The notes under the pieces are model-generated. The model was not told where the DNA came from. It saw nothing but the letters and a program-made list of their open reading frames with translations, and searched no databases. 64,000 bases of DNA. Origin: Prostheceraeus crozeri (taxonomy: Eukaryota; Platyhelminthes; Polycladida; Euryleptidae). Below are positions 1-9,624 of this stretch, piece by piece (the first letter of the stretch is position 1; every line of letters begins with the position of its first letter). The translations under genes and the position numbers were made by a program. The DNA is taken from the NCBI GenBank assembly GCA_907163375.1, contig CAJQUW010002202.1, forward strand, positions 372,001-436,000. The letters are read 5' to 3'.

Positions 1-213
1 AATTTGATCTAAAGTTGTATAATTGTTTTCCAATTGAAGTGAAATAATGTGACTAACTGTAAATAATTGTAGCGATAACTTTGATAGCCAATAGAATATT
101 GAATTAAATGGATTAAAATAATTGCACCGACAGGAATAGATTTTGAAATATTTGCATCTGTCAAACAATGAAAATGTAGTTATGGTTCTCAGAAAAGTCT
201 CGCCAAATTTAAT

Positions 214-1110
214 TTGCTCAAAAAATCTTTCAAGAAAAATTCTTGCTACAGCGGATTTTCTGACATTGATGAATCAATTATCGAGCATTTTGTAAAATAC
301 GGTGGATCTCTGAAACAATTTATTAGAGGAAAGCCAATTAGATATGGATACAAAGTCTTGTCAAAATTTCCCCGATTGGATAAACAACTTTTCTATCTAC
401 GACGGAAAGAAAACCGAGATTCTGCAAAAGGAGTAACCAGCTACTGGGAGCAAGGTGGTCTGACACTCAACCTCAAACCTTTCAAAAATCAAAGAAATCA
501 ATAGGCCTACATGCACATCTTCATTGACAATTGTTTTATTTTGTTGCCCCTCCTCGAAGCACTGGTGGGAAATGGAATTGGTTGCGTTGGTACTCTTTGA
601 AGTAATCGAATTCGGGACTGTCCTGTGTCCGGCATCAAGAGAAAGGGGAGCGCTAGATACAAAATGTGATGAAAACGATATTCAAGTTTTGAAATGGAGA
701 GACAACAGCATCGTAATTGCTGCCTCTAACTCAATCTGCGATGCCTTTGATGAAGTGAAGCAACGGTCAAAGGCTCAAGGGAAATACATCTCGATACCTC
801 AGCCATTTATCAGATTTGCCTACAACATGATGATGGCAGGCACATGCAGAATGGACCAAAATGTGTATCGGATCCATATTCGTACAAAGAGTGGTGGTAT
901 CTAATGTTTTCATGGGGAGTCTATGCCACCCTTCAAAACTGTTGGCTTCTGTTCCGTAAAATTGGCAATTAATGATATTTATCAGCTAGCATTCAAGCGT
1001 ATAATTGCAAATACATATTTGCCCTTCAATGGACGTGGACCCCGACGAGTTCTTCCTGTGCAGGAACGCAGAAATGCATGTGGAGTGAGATTGTCAAATC
1101 AAAGGCATTT
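214..1110 (+). pseudogene. piggyBac-type transposase relic
   Basis: Two consecutive open stretches (214-504 and 524-904) plus the following bases read like the DDE core of a piggyBac transposase, the enzyme of a TTAA-targeting cut-and-paste transposon. The first has DIDESIIEHF followed by SLKQFIRGKPIRYGYKV, matching the family pattern IDE..I..F.GR.SLKQ...KP...G.KV around the first catalytic Asp. A following IDN matches the second Asp region. LKWRDNSIV and YNMMMAGTCRMDQ match the W-D-N-K-x-V and YN..MGGVD..DQ regions; the latter has TC where the family has VD, so a catalytic Asp seems lost. The frame is broken more than once and the N terminus is missing. No TTAA-flanked ends were found. A domesticated PGBD gene is less likely because of the decay. 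Confidence 0.6.
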
Positions 1111-1389
1111 GATAGGTGATTGATGCTGCACACCGTCTCCGCTGCAAATTTAGCTCTGTGAAAACCAACCGAAGTGTGACACATGCAATGTCTTTTACAT
1201 GACCAATGTTTTCTGATCAATACAAGTGAACTTATTCTTTGGTTTCTCTTATGTCACGAGAAGTGTTATTCATATTTTTTATTTTTTTGCTAACATATCA
1301 GCCCAGTGGATATTTAAATACCCAATCAATAATTAATAAATAAAAGCATTTTTTCAGGAACAGAGGTCGTTCTGATATTTGTCTGGGTC

Positions 1390-1840
1390 AAAGCACTCAC
1401 ATATTCAGAAATCATTATAATATCTACAATATTCGAAGTATGGGATAAAATGGGTTATCGAATAATGAATCGCTGCCATATCTCAGTTTTGATAATGTTA
1501 GCATTTCAAATGTTTCTGCAAGTATCCTACCGTCAACTGTATTGAATTCCTTCAGGGTTTTGGCAGTTACATATGAGCATGTCCTACCTTTCTTGGTTAA
1601 CTCTTCAATCTGTTTCTTATCATTTTTAGTAATCCAATAACCTAAGTATTTATATTCGTTTACAATTCAATTGGGGATATGTCATCATCTTCTATTAATT
1701 ATAGTATTGTATCATATCTCTGCCTTTCCCCAAATATCATTATTTTAGCTTTATTGTAGCTTATTTTCAACCTATTTACCTTGCAGAAGTCATGGAGACA
1801 TTTCATTTATTTGATAATTCCAGTCTGCGTCTCACTCATG
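1390..1840 (-). mobile_element. LINE reverse-transcriptase fragment
   Basis: Read on the minus strand, this stretch resembles the region after the YADD box of a non-LTR retrotransposon reverse transcriptase: FCKVNRLKISYNKAKIMIFG, then a decayed stretch ending in YLGYW-like residues and TKNDKKQIEEL. The pattern N.LKI...KTK.M.FG followed by YLG is typical of LINE RTs. Stops interrupt it, both ends are missing, and no 3' tail is visible. Family assignment is not possible from this fragment. Confidence 0.5.
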
Positions 1841-1843
1841 AGG

Positions 1844-2450
1844 TTGTTTTCCGGGAATCCCGGCCCATTCCGAGAAATCATTTTCACGGGAACATTTTTC
1901 GGGTTCCCATAAGATAAGACCTATCAATTAGCCATATTAATTCATTATCAGTACTGCACCATCAATCACTTAAATGTCTCTGCTGAAGTCCATTCCGTCT
2001 GATGCATCAGGATTGACTATTTATCCCTATAATGTAATCACAGATTTAGAGAAGAATATATTGCTAACTTGCCCGATACTCCATCAGCGCAGTGGAAGCT
2101 TCTCTTTCCCTAATTTTCACCGTCACTTTGTTTGCCTCGATCGAGGCAAGAGCTTCATGTTCACTATTATAAAATAGGGGCCTAAATGTGATTAAATTAG
2201 TAGGTAAACTCAATAGGATAATGAAAGTTGAATCATGATTTTTTCATTATAATATAATGTTGAAAGGCAGTATACTTTGTTCTAATTATTTCCATTATGT
2301 TCTGAAGTGTTATGCACACAAAATCCACCGTGATTAATGCTATTAGGCTACCGTTTTAGGGTTTAGGTCTTACCTATTCTATTTCCCGGGATCCCGTGAA
2401 ATGTATTGAGCACTTCCCGAATTCCCGGGATACGGTTTACCGGGATATAC
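1844..2450. mobile_element. candidate non-autonomous DNA transposon (MITE-like)
   Basis: Both edges carry CCCGGGA-rich inverted sequence. The left edge has CCGGGAATCCCGG and TTTTCACGGGAAC. The right edge has CCCGGGATCCCGTGAAA, TTCCCGAATTCCCGGG and CCGGGATA. The AT-rich interior, with no convincing protein, is flanked by GGTTGT-like sequence on both sides. This suggests a deletion derivative of a TIR transposon, but the TIRs are imperfect and no clear target duplication was found. Confidence 0.3.
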
Positions 2451-3590
2451 AACAACCGTACAGTCATTCAGTAAAAAGACATCATCTGCTTAGATAAGTG
2501 CCGTTATTTGAAAAAAATAATTATTTTGTATTATATATGAATTTCAGATATCAAATATTTCGGAGTTGTGGCATAACAATAGGAGTGGAGCTGCTAAATT
2601 CTACGGATTTAACCCCTGGTGCTACGTGAACCCCTAATTCTACGGCGCTGTCGTTAGTAATATAAAGATGATTGAAATTCCAAAGCCCCTGATGTTGCTC
2701 CGGATGCTGTTAACATTCGGGGTCCCCTAGTGTTCTTGATTAATAGCTTGCATTCGAAGATTCTTTCAGCTTACTTTAGGAGCGTGCGGTTTACAGTGTA
2801 AGCATTTCCCCCATCACTTGCTTTTCCAGGAGGATTTCCTTAGGTTAATTACAATTGCTCCCCGGAAAGGCAGACGACGCTTGTAGCATTCATATTAAAT
2901 TGCCACCTTTTTATTCTCCCTACATCTCTATTACGATCAAAATTGAAGATGCAGGATTGGGATATCGAGACGTGTGGCTTCTAGGAGACAGTGCTATGCT
3001 TTGACATCTCTGCTAGGATTTAAATGGATTTGAAGATTTCAACTTTGGCCTCAAGAAGAATTTATCTGCCACTCTTTCTCCGAAGGGAAAATTAAACAAT
3101 AGTAGTCATCTGATTTACATTTTCAGTTCAATAATTAACATTAGGTGGAAAGAATGTCATAACACCGGCACTTAATTTAGATTTTGGAAATATGCTTCGT
3201 CATAAATTTCTCTGACAAAAAACCGGTAATTGTGCACCCGGTAGCACATTATCGACGAGGAGAGTGAAGTAATTTAAGCTGCGTGCATCATGAATATTAA
3301 GCTGTGCTGACTGCAAAGCAATTGCAATTACTTCACAATTTCATGGCTGAAACTGCAATCGATTACATTTACCAATTACTCATCAGAAAATGCAATTGAT
3401 TACAATTACTAACTGCAATAGTTGTAATTGCAGCTGCTATTACAGCACAAGTCTGGTTACAAGTAGTAAAAACACGGACATTCACATAGAAAAAGACGCA
3501 AGACAATTTGGCACTAAAATCATTATATATCAATTTGGCATCGAGGACAAAAAGTACGCTGTTGATGAATACCATACATGAGGTGTATAC
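2451..3590. other. intergenic, nothing recognised
   Basis: AT-rich sequence without a supported gene. Around 3310-3470 there is a run of short TTGCAATTAC / AATTGCAAT-type words on both strands, typical of decayed MITE ends; no duplication or transposase was seen. Confidence 0.5.
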
Positions 3591-3591
3591 T

Positions 3592-4510
3592 AGAGGTGTG
3601 CAAATCGAATACGACTGTTGAATCGCATTCGTTCGGATTCATCTCCTTCTCTTATAGGAATCGGATCGGATTTAGATTTTATGTATAAAGAGTCGGATGG
3701 TATCTGATCTGATTGTCATTTTTGTGAAAATCCTTATCAATTCGACATCGTGGAATTCACAGATACTCATTACAAAAAAGTAGAAGCAAAAATTTGGTCT
3801 GGATAAGTTTTTGAAATCTAGCTATACTGTCCTGTAAAAACTTGTATCATATTTGTTACCGCCTCTGCATCTTTATACGAATAGTGCGCCGCCGAATTAT
3901 TAAGCTACTGAATACTGATTGGTTGTGATGTTAATGCCTTTGATTTAAGCAACAGTTGGCTAAATAAGAATAATCAGATACATACCTACTGACGTAGAAC
4001 ATGAACACAGCGTCTATATCTGGACGTTATGTTGCTGCGTTTTCATGCATCAATTTGTATACCTACAATATAATGCTATTTTGTAGACTTATGACCGATT
4101 TTCTTTATACTGTTATGTTCTTTGGAACATGCCTGCGATATCAGATAGTCATACCTTTTATACCTTCATGCATGTATATATCATACTTATTCATTGTTGA
4201 AAGTGAAGCATAATAAAATTGAGACGGATATGAGATCACCAATCATTCTGTTATGACCATGCAAATAATCAGAAACTAATCAAGAGTAGGATGCAAGAGG
4301 AGTATACATACACTTTATGTGTCATGAAAAAATCCTTCGGATTAGTGGGATAATGCGAATGTCGGAATCGGATTTGGACTTTGAAAATACAGCATGTTGT
4401 CGGATCGTGTTCGGTTCGGATTCATCTTCTTCATTTCGCATTCGGCTTTTGTTTTCGAACCGTCGGATCAGATTCAACTCCGCAAACCAATCCGATGCAC
4501 ACCAGGGGTG
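3592..4510. mobile_element. weak candidate non-autonomous hAT-like element
   Basis: The left edge reads AGGTGTGCAAATCG and is followed by repeated TCGGAT words. The right edge, read on the opposite strand, has GGTGTGCATCGGATTGG and the same TCGGAT words. The interior holds only short frames (4001-4213) without recognisable motifs. The inverted similarity suggests a TIR element of about 0.9 kb, but the repeats are imperfect and a target duplication could not be shown. Confidence 0.25.
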
Positions 4511-5346
4511 GATACTCAATCTGCAAACCCACCGCACGCCCACGCACGAAAGGCTCCGAATTGGAGAACAAGGAATCGACGTGCGAGGAAACAGCAAGTC
4601 TCTCAGCTTGCTTTCTCGACTCTTCAATGTTCTTGAGTTCTAAGCTCACAGAGCATGTGACTTTATTTTGTTTTGAAGCTGAGAAAACCTATGTTTAGAA
4701 TTAATTTTTTTCAGTCGAAACTGTGGCAAAAATGGAAAAACATATTGCTTTGAACCTGTTCCATGCAAATCGTTCAAAACGTTTCACAATCAACCGTTAT
4801 CCAGTCAGCGTTAATAGACAAGCGAATTCACTCAGAATTCACCTCGAGGTTTTAGGCATCAGCTTTTAGAATTCCCTCTCAGAAAGCTGTCGGCGTCGAT
4901 GGCATCTCCATATTTCAAAATGCCTTTGAAATAGCATATCATAGCTTCAGGCAACTTAATTTGTTCACTTGAGTGTTGCTTTATGTCCATTGTTTAGTAA
5001 TGAATAATTATTAAGAATTGTGTAATTTCTATTATATATAATTTTATGGATCATGAATATGTATATATATTATAATATATATATGGTATTTTATATACTA
5101 TAATATATATCATAATTAATCAATATTGCATCCATAATTCAACTTCTTTAATTTCAAAAATGCATATATTTTATACATCTTCATGTTCATTACGATTTAT
5201 TTATGTTATTCTCAATACAAATTCTTAATACAAATTTCAATGTGCCATACAAGTCACTATTCCAAAAATTATTCAGATTTGGCTTTTGCTTCACAAAAAA
5301 GGTTTGTGATTGTGATTGAAGTTCTGCTGATTCTATTTACTGAGGA
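4511..5346. other. intergenic, AT microsatellite
   Basis: No gene seen. 5040-5115 is a nearly pure TA-rich tract (ATATATAT/TATAATATATAT). The last bases before 5347 are the unoccupied-site flank of Polinton A. Confidence 0.6.
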
Positions 5347-5352
5347 ACAAGA
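5347..5352. repeat. left target-site duplication of Polinton A (ACAAGA)
   Basis: The six bases ACAAGA directly abut the outermost base of the left inverted repeat and are repeated exactly at 27591-27596. Six-base duplications are the hallmark of Polinton/Maverick integration. Confidence 0.9.
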
Positions 5353-6411
5353 AGTAGTAAGCAAAACTCCACCACTGGACCGCGCAAGATGGCCGCCGTC
5401 GAAAAAGTCGCTGACGTCCCCCCCCCCTCCTGTCCGTCGAGTCGGTCGTCGTGTGCCGCCGTGTTGCTTCGAGTCTGACGTTCCCCCCCTCTGGCCGGCC
5501 GTCGTAGCGCGCGGTGATGTGCTGTCCAGGTTGGCGTGGTGTGCCGGCCAGGTTGGGAGGGTGGACTGTCGTAACTCACCTGAAAAAATCCTAAGTGTCA
5601 GAGTGGCTTTGTATGGGTAAAATTTTGAAAATTTTCCAAAGTGTGTCATTTCGACCTGGGACCCTCACCAAAGTTTGTTTCATCAAATTTCACTGACCCC
5701 CCCCCCCCCGACAGCAATCTTCTAACTTTGGTTCTAGTGGACGGATTTTGTCTTACAGCTACTCGTTTGAAAGAGGAGAAAAAACTGCTCGACGACATTT
5801 TTGCCGCGAGTCAATCGGACCAGCCGTTCAAAAGTTAGAGCTGTTACAAGATTTTAGGTCGGAGCTCACCTGAAAAAATCCTAAGTGTCAGAGTGGCTTT
5901 GTATGGGTAAAATTTTGAAAATTTTCCAAAGTGTGTCATTTCGACCTGGGACCCTCACCAAAGTTTGTTTCATCAAATTTCACTGACCCCCCCCCCCGAC
6001 AGCAATCTTCTAACTTTGGTTCTAGTGGACGGATTTTGTCTTACAGCTACTCGTTTGAAAGAGGAGAAAAAACTGCTCGACGACATTTTTGCCGCGAGTC
6101 AATCGGACCAGCCGTTCAAAAGTTAGAGCTGCTACAAGATTTTAGGTCGGAGCTCACCTGAAAAAATCCTAAGTGTCAGAGTGACTTTGTATGGACAAAA
6201 TTTTGAAAATTTTCCAAAGTGTGTCATTTCGACCTGGGACCTTCACCAAAACATTTTTCATCAAATTTCTCTGAACGAGGGGGGGGAGGGGTCAGTGAAA
6301 TTTGATGAAAAATGTTTTGGTAAAGGTCCCAGGTCGAAATTCGGAAGTTTTAAATTTTTCAAAATTTTCACCACACTGGAGCTCTCACACTTAGGAATTT
6401 TTTCACTTGTG
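5353..6411. repeat. left terminal inverted repeat of Polinton A with tandem units
   Basis: The outer 5353-5573 is GC-rich with C8-C9 runs and matches the complement of 27331-27590. It is followed by tandem units of about 290 bp (starting near 5574, 5862 and 6151; the third is partial). The units share CACCTGAAAAAATCCTAAG, GTCATTTCGACCTGGGACC and poly-C runs. 6200-6410 folds back on itself: the sequence running into poly-G at 6280-6290 is the near-complement of what precedes it. Right-end counterparts lie at 26885-27330, where fewer units are present, so the repeat count differs between ends. Confidence 0.85.
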
Positions 6412-7197
6412 GTATGTTACATGGACATGTGCTGACGCACCGACTTCCCGTGATCATATGAGAATAGTTCAGGTGTCATATGATAGAGAATGATGAGACG
6501 AATCGTTTGCAACAAACCGCATGTCGCTACGATGAATACTTTCGGAGATAGAGCCATTTTAAGTTTTCTTCCGAGCATATATAAACCCCCGACAACGTAA
6601 GTCATCGAAAGACGAGGTAAGCGACGGTCGTCGCTCTGAGCTCCCGATATCGGGTGTTTCAAAGGACTCTATCGTTTGAAGTAGGCAAGCTATCTTCTTA
6701 CTTCAAAGTTTCTATGATAGAGTTTGATAGTGTCTTTACTACTGATAAAATTTTTTAAAAGTAGTATGAGTAGTAAAATGCGGAATTTTTTAAAAATTCT
6801 TAATTTTCAGTTTTTTCAAAGTTTTAACATGTAGACTAAGGTTTTCAAGTATGCTGAGTTCAAATCTGCTATCAGATTTGAAATTTAACTAAGTCTAAGG
6901 CAGCTGAGGGGTTAGATCCCAGCTACTGATCACTACCTTTGACTCGGCGTTGCTGTTACCACTTCGGGGCAGTGACAATGATGTCTTCAGCTGTAAATAG
7001 CGGGTATCGGGGAATATCTCTCACTTCCCTAGTGATCAGTACAAGGCCTTCGGGTTGTCGACGGGATCGAGTGCCACTCACTATACTCAAATCTATCATT
7101 CCTCACAAAGTGTAATGCCTTAGGAATATGACTGTACTACATGATTCCAAACTTATACAAATTTCATTATCTTACAGTTAACAAGAAATCTCAGGCA
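6412..7197 (+). promoter_or_regulatory. candidate TATA promoter and leader intron for the zinc-finger/coiled-coil gene
   Basis: TATATAAA lies at 6578-6585. Shortly downstream are two donor-like sites, AACGTAAGT at 6594-6602 and GAGGTAAGC at 6614-6622. Acceptor-like TTATCTTACAG (to 7177) and AAATCTCAG (to 7193) sit just before the ATG at 7198. This fits a short untranslated exon, a leader intron of about 0.6 kb and a coding exon. Otherwise this stretch contains no gene. Confidence 0.4.
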
Positions 7198-8375
7198 TGG
7201 CTAACGACAAAAATAGAAAATTCCATATTAAAATGTGTACATGTGGGCGAATCAATCGCAGTGCGGACGCCAAGGCGCATGTCAAGAAGGCGGGCACCGA
7301 CCACATGATTATCCTGAATAGGGTTGCGTGTGTGAAGTGAAGAGTGTTGAAGGGTGATGAGGATGAGGCGCGTTTTTACAGAGTGCATGCTGACTGTAGT
7401 GGAGGTTTGGTGAATGACTTGCGATTCACGCAGTTGATTGTTGAAGAGAGGGAGCGAATGTTGGCGATAGAGCGAGAGGGCAAGGTTGAGAATGTTGTTG
7501 AGAATGTTGTTGAGAATGATGAGTTGGCGAGAGCAGTTGCGTCGTTGGAGGCTGAGATTGGGCGAAAGAGAGTGCTTGAGAGTGATGATGAGGATGATGT
7601 GGATTTAGATAGGGAGCGTGTGAGGAAGCGTGTGAGGAAGTTGAGCTCTTCGTCGTCGGAGGTGTCAAACATTGTCATCACCGACCCCCCGCAGAGCTCA
7701 TCTTCCCCAAAAGTGAAGAGTGGTGGGATTCGTAAGCAGTCGGCGAGGTGGTTGAAGGATGAAGAGAAGAGGCATGTATCGCAGCAGATGGCGCATGATT
7801 TGTTGGTGAATAAGTATGAGAGTTTGAAGAAGGTGAAGGATGAAGTCGTGAAGGAGTTGGATTAGTTGAAAAAGAAGGAACTGAAGTCGAAGGAGGTAGC
7901 GGATGAGAATATTCGAATGAGGCGTAGTGTGACTGATTTGAAGAATAAGACGCGAGAGTTGGAAGAGAAGAATGATGACTGTGAGAAGAGGGCGAGTGCT
8001 GCGGAGAGAAGAATGAGAGATGCAGAAGCGAAGTTTGAGGAGATGATGAAGGAGATGAGTGTGTTGAGAGCGAAGAATGTTGAGTTGGAGAGGACTGTGG
8101 CTCGGCGGGGTGATGAGAGGCAGGCGTATGAGAAGTTGGAGCGCATGAGGGATGAGTGGAATCGTGTGAATGAGGATAGGTTGTTTGAATTTCACATCCC
8201 TATTCGGGATAATCATTTGGATGGACAAGTCCTTGTAAATCAAAGTCTCGACGAGTCCATCATATGCTACAACGGCCATCCAACCAAAAAATGCCTACAT
8301 GCCAGCCTGAGAATGCGCGGTCATCTGCACAAATTTTCTATTCGGAAGCGCGCGAGACTACCTAAGTATGGCTAA
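7198..8375 (+). pseudogene. zinc-finger / acidic / coiled-coil accessory gene of Polinton A
   Basis: The N-terminal part has a Cys-rich block (MCTCGRINRSADAKAHVKKAG) and a second block with FYRVHADC, giving two probable zinc-binding units (C-x-C...H and C...H-x3-C). The middle is acidic and Ser-rich (LESDDEDDVD, LSSSSSE). The C-terminal half is a long heptad-rich coiled coil full of Glu, Lys and Arg. The same architecture recurs at 35978-38031 in Polinton B, including the F..H..C pairing, so it is a conserved accessory gene of this lineage. The product is not a known family to me; zinc fingers plus coiled coil suggest a nuclear DNA- or protein-binding regulator (inference). The frame is broken. 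Past the coiled coil, a donor (GTAAGT at 8380) and an acceptor (to 8439) flank a 60-bp candidate intron. Confidence 0.6.
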
Positions 8376-8475
8376 CTTGGTAAGTGAAAAGTAAATAAGA
8401 TAGTATATCCTATTCTAATACATATCATTTTCATTGCAGATCTTTGCCCGCCTTCACCACCCCATCACGACACTC

Positions 8476-8614
8476 CCGAGAACGAACCATCGGCTCTCTT
8501 AAGGGCCACCTAGGGGCAAGACATGATAGAACCTCCACGCGGTTTGCCTGGGCAGTCTTCGGACTGGCGAATACTACCATTAAGTTGAATCTGCTATCAG
8601 TCAACTTGAACGTT
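8476..8614 (+). repeat. 140-bp hairpin repeat, copy 1 (histone-like 3' stem-loop)
   Basis: First of three 96-98% identical repeats. It opens with a 16-nt stem-loop at 8492-8507 (stem GGCTCT/AGGGCC, loop CTTA) followed by ACC, the layout of a metazoan replication-dependent histone mRNA 3' stem-loop. Further hairpins follow: a GGGGCAA...TTGCC stem containing AACC/GGTT, CAGTC-TTCG-GACTG at 8553-8566 (a UUCG-type tetraloop), and AAGTTGA/TCAACTT. The repeat ends 18 bp before the TATA box of the next gene. Confidence 0.75.
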
Positions 8615-8631
8615 GCGTCGCGTTAGAGGGG

Positions 8632-8639
8632 TATATAAA
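8632..8639 (+). promoter_or_regulatory. TATA box of small cassette gene B
   Basis: TATATAAA lies 18 bp after the end of hairpin repeat copy 1 and 31 bp before the ATG at 8671, leaving a very short 5' leader. Confidence 0.6.
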
Positions 8640-8670
8640 CCACTGCCTCTCATTTCATTTCATTTCAATC

Positions 8671-8937
8671 ATGCAGACGCCGAACAGTCAAGTCAGCTCT
8701 CCTCGCGGACCGCAGTTAAGACCGCGAAATTTATTTAACGAATTTGTCAGGCTAGAGGATTAAGACAGAGTTTACAATAATCTTGCTCGGATTGGCAATC
8801 CGATGACAGCAACTGTTGCCAATCCAACGGAATGGCGCTACATTCCACTTTTTAGCCACGTGCCAATTAGCGTGCAAGTCGACACTGCTACCAAAGAGAG
8901 GGTCAAAGACTCTCTCAGCAGAATTGGTAGGGTGTAA
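8671..8937 (+). pseudogene. small cassette gene B of Polinton A, unknown function
   Basis: A short intronless gene of about 89 codons begins MQTPNSQVSSPRGPQLRP and ends RVKDSLSRIGRV. It has its own TATA box upstream and a hairpin repeat beginning 14 bp after the stop. Composition is protein-like: a Pro/Ser/Arg-rich N terminus, then a mixed C-terminal half with KERVKDSLSR, which could be helical. I recognise no family. The frame is interrupted, so this is a fossil like its element. Its position between two near-identical repeats suggests an independently transcribed unit. Confidence 0.45.
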
Positions 8938-8950
8938 GATGACGTTACTC

Positions 8951-9090
8951 CCGAGAACGAACCATCGGCTCTCTTAAGGGCCACCATGGGGCAAGACATG
9001 ATAGAACCTCCATGCGGTTTGCCCTGGGCAGTCTTCGGACTGGCGAATACTATCATTAAGTTGAATCTGCTATCAGTCAACTTGAACGTT
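8951..9090 (+). repeat. 140-bp hairpin repeat, copy 2 (histone-like 3' stem-loop)
   Basis: The stem-loop (GGCTCT, loop CTTA, AGGGCC, then ACC) lies at 8967-8982, 30 bp after the stop codon of gene B, within the usual distance for histone mRNAs. The UUCG-loop hairpin is retained. The copy differs from copy 1 at only about five positions. It is followed after 65 bp by the TATA box of gene C. Confidence 0.75.
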
Positions 9091-9155
9091 ATTAAGTCGA
9101 TTGCCATCCCTGAAGCATTCTGATTCGCTGTTGAGCAATTCATTGTTGAAAACTC

Positions 9156-9162
9156 TATATAA
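9156..9162 (+). promoter_or_regulatory. TATA box of small cassette gene C
   Basis: TATATAA lies 41 bp upstream of the ATG at 9204 and just downstream of hairpin repeat copy 2. Confidence 0.55.
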
Positions 9163-9203
9163 GCCAGAAGATTGTAGAGCTTCTCATTCAATTTTAAGTC
9201 ACG

Positions 9204-9458
9204 ATGGAAGCAACATGTACTAGCACCATTCCCGTCTTCATCGATGAAGACAACGCCATTCCCGAGTTCATCATCCTCGACGAGTGGGATGAAGAGGATG
9301 AGAAGAAGGGGAAGATCAAGAAGATCGTTTGGACGGATGAGGTATGGACTCCGAATACCACTCGCATCCGAAAGGTGCCAGATGCACCACCACGGCCTAG
9401 GCGGCACAGGGTCTATGACAACCTAACCGTCATACCCATTGACTATTCCAGCCAATAG
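9204..9458 (+). CDS. small cassette gene C, acidic/Pro-basic protein of unknown function
   Basis: An intact 84-residue frame with its own TATA box and a hairpin repeat 27 bp after the stop. The N-terminal half is acidic (FIDEDNAIPEF, LDEWDEEDEKK). The middle switches to a basic/aromatic stretch (KIKKIVWTDEVWTP), then a Pro-Arg stretch (APPRPRRHRVY). No catalytic motif or membrane segment is visible. The WxxEVWxP and PRRxRVY elements look like short linear interaction motifs, so it may be a small regulatory or host-interaction protein (inference only). A small protein at 33634-34029 in Polinton B shows a similar acidic then Pro-basic layout, without clear alignment. Confidence 0.6.
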   Translation: MEATCTSTIPVFIDEDNAIPEFIILDEWDEEDEKKGKIKKIVWTDEVWTPNTTRIRKVPDAPPRPRRHRVYDNLTVIPIDYSSQ

Positions 9459-9484
9459 TCAACTTAATTGACACCATATTGACA

Positions 9485-9624
9485 CCGAGAACGAACCATC
9501 GGCTCTCTTAAGGGCCACCATGGGGCAAGACATGATAGAACCTCCACGCGGTTTGCCCTGGGCAGTCTTTGGACTGGCGAATACTATCATTAAGTTGAAT
9601 CTGCTATCAGTCAACTTGAACGTT
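9485..9624 (+). repeat. 140-bp hairpin repeat, copy 3 (histone-like 3' stem-loop)
   Basis: The stem-loop lies at 9501-9516, 42 bp after the gene C stop. It is nearly identical to copy 2, but the tetraloop hairpin has TTTG instead of TTCG. This is the last copy; no TATA box directly follows. Confidence 0.75.

Noticed and set aside
4317-4698. Overlapping frames in five phases around 4.3-4.7 kb
   Set aside because: Mutually overlapping, no motif, inside a candidate TIR element; none is supported as a gene.
5183-5649. Arg/Pro-rich frames in the left terminal repeat
   Set aside because: They follow the GC-rich inverted repeat and recur at the right end (27066-27623); repeat composition, not genes.
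7376-8279. Minus-strand frames opposite the coiled-coil gene (Ser/Thr- and Leu/His-rich)
   Set aside because: Low-complexity shadows of the GAG/AAG-rich sense strand.
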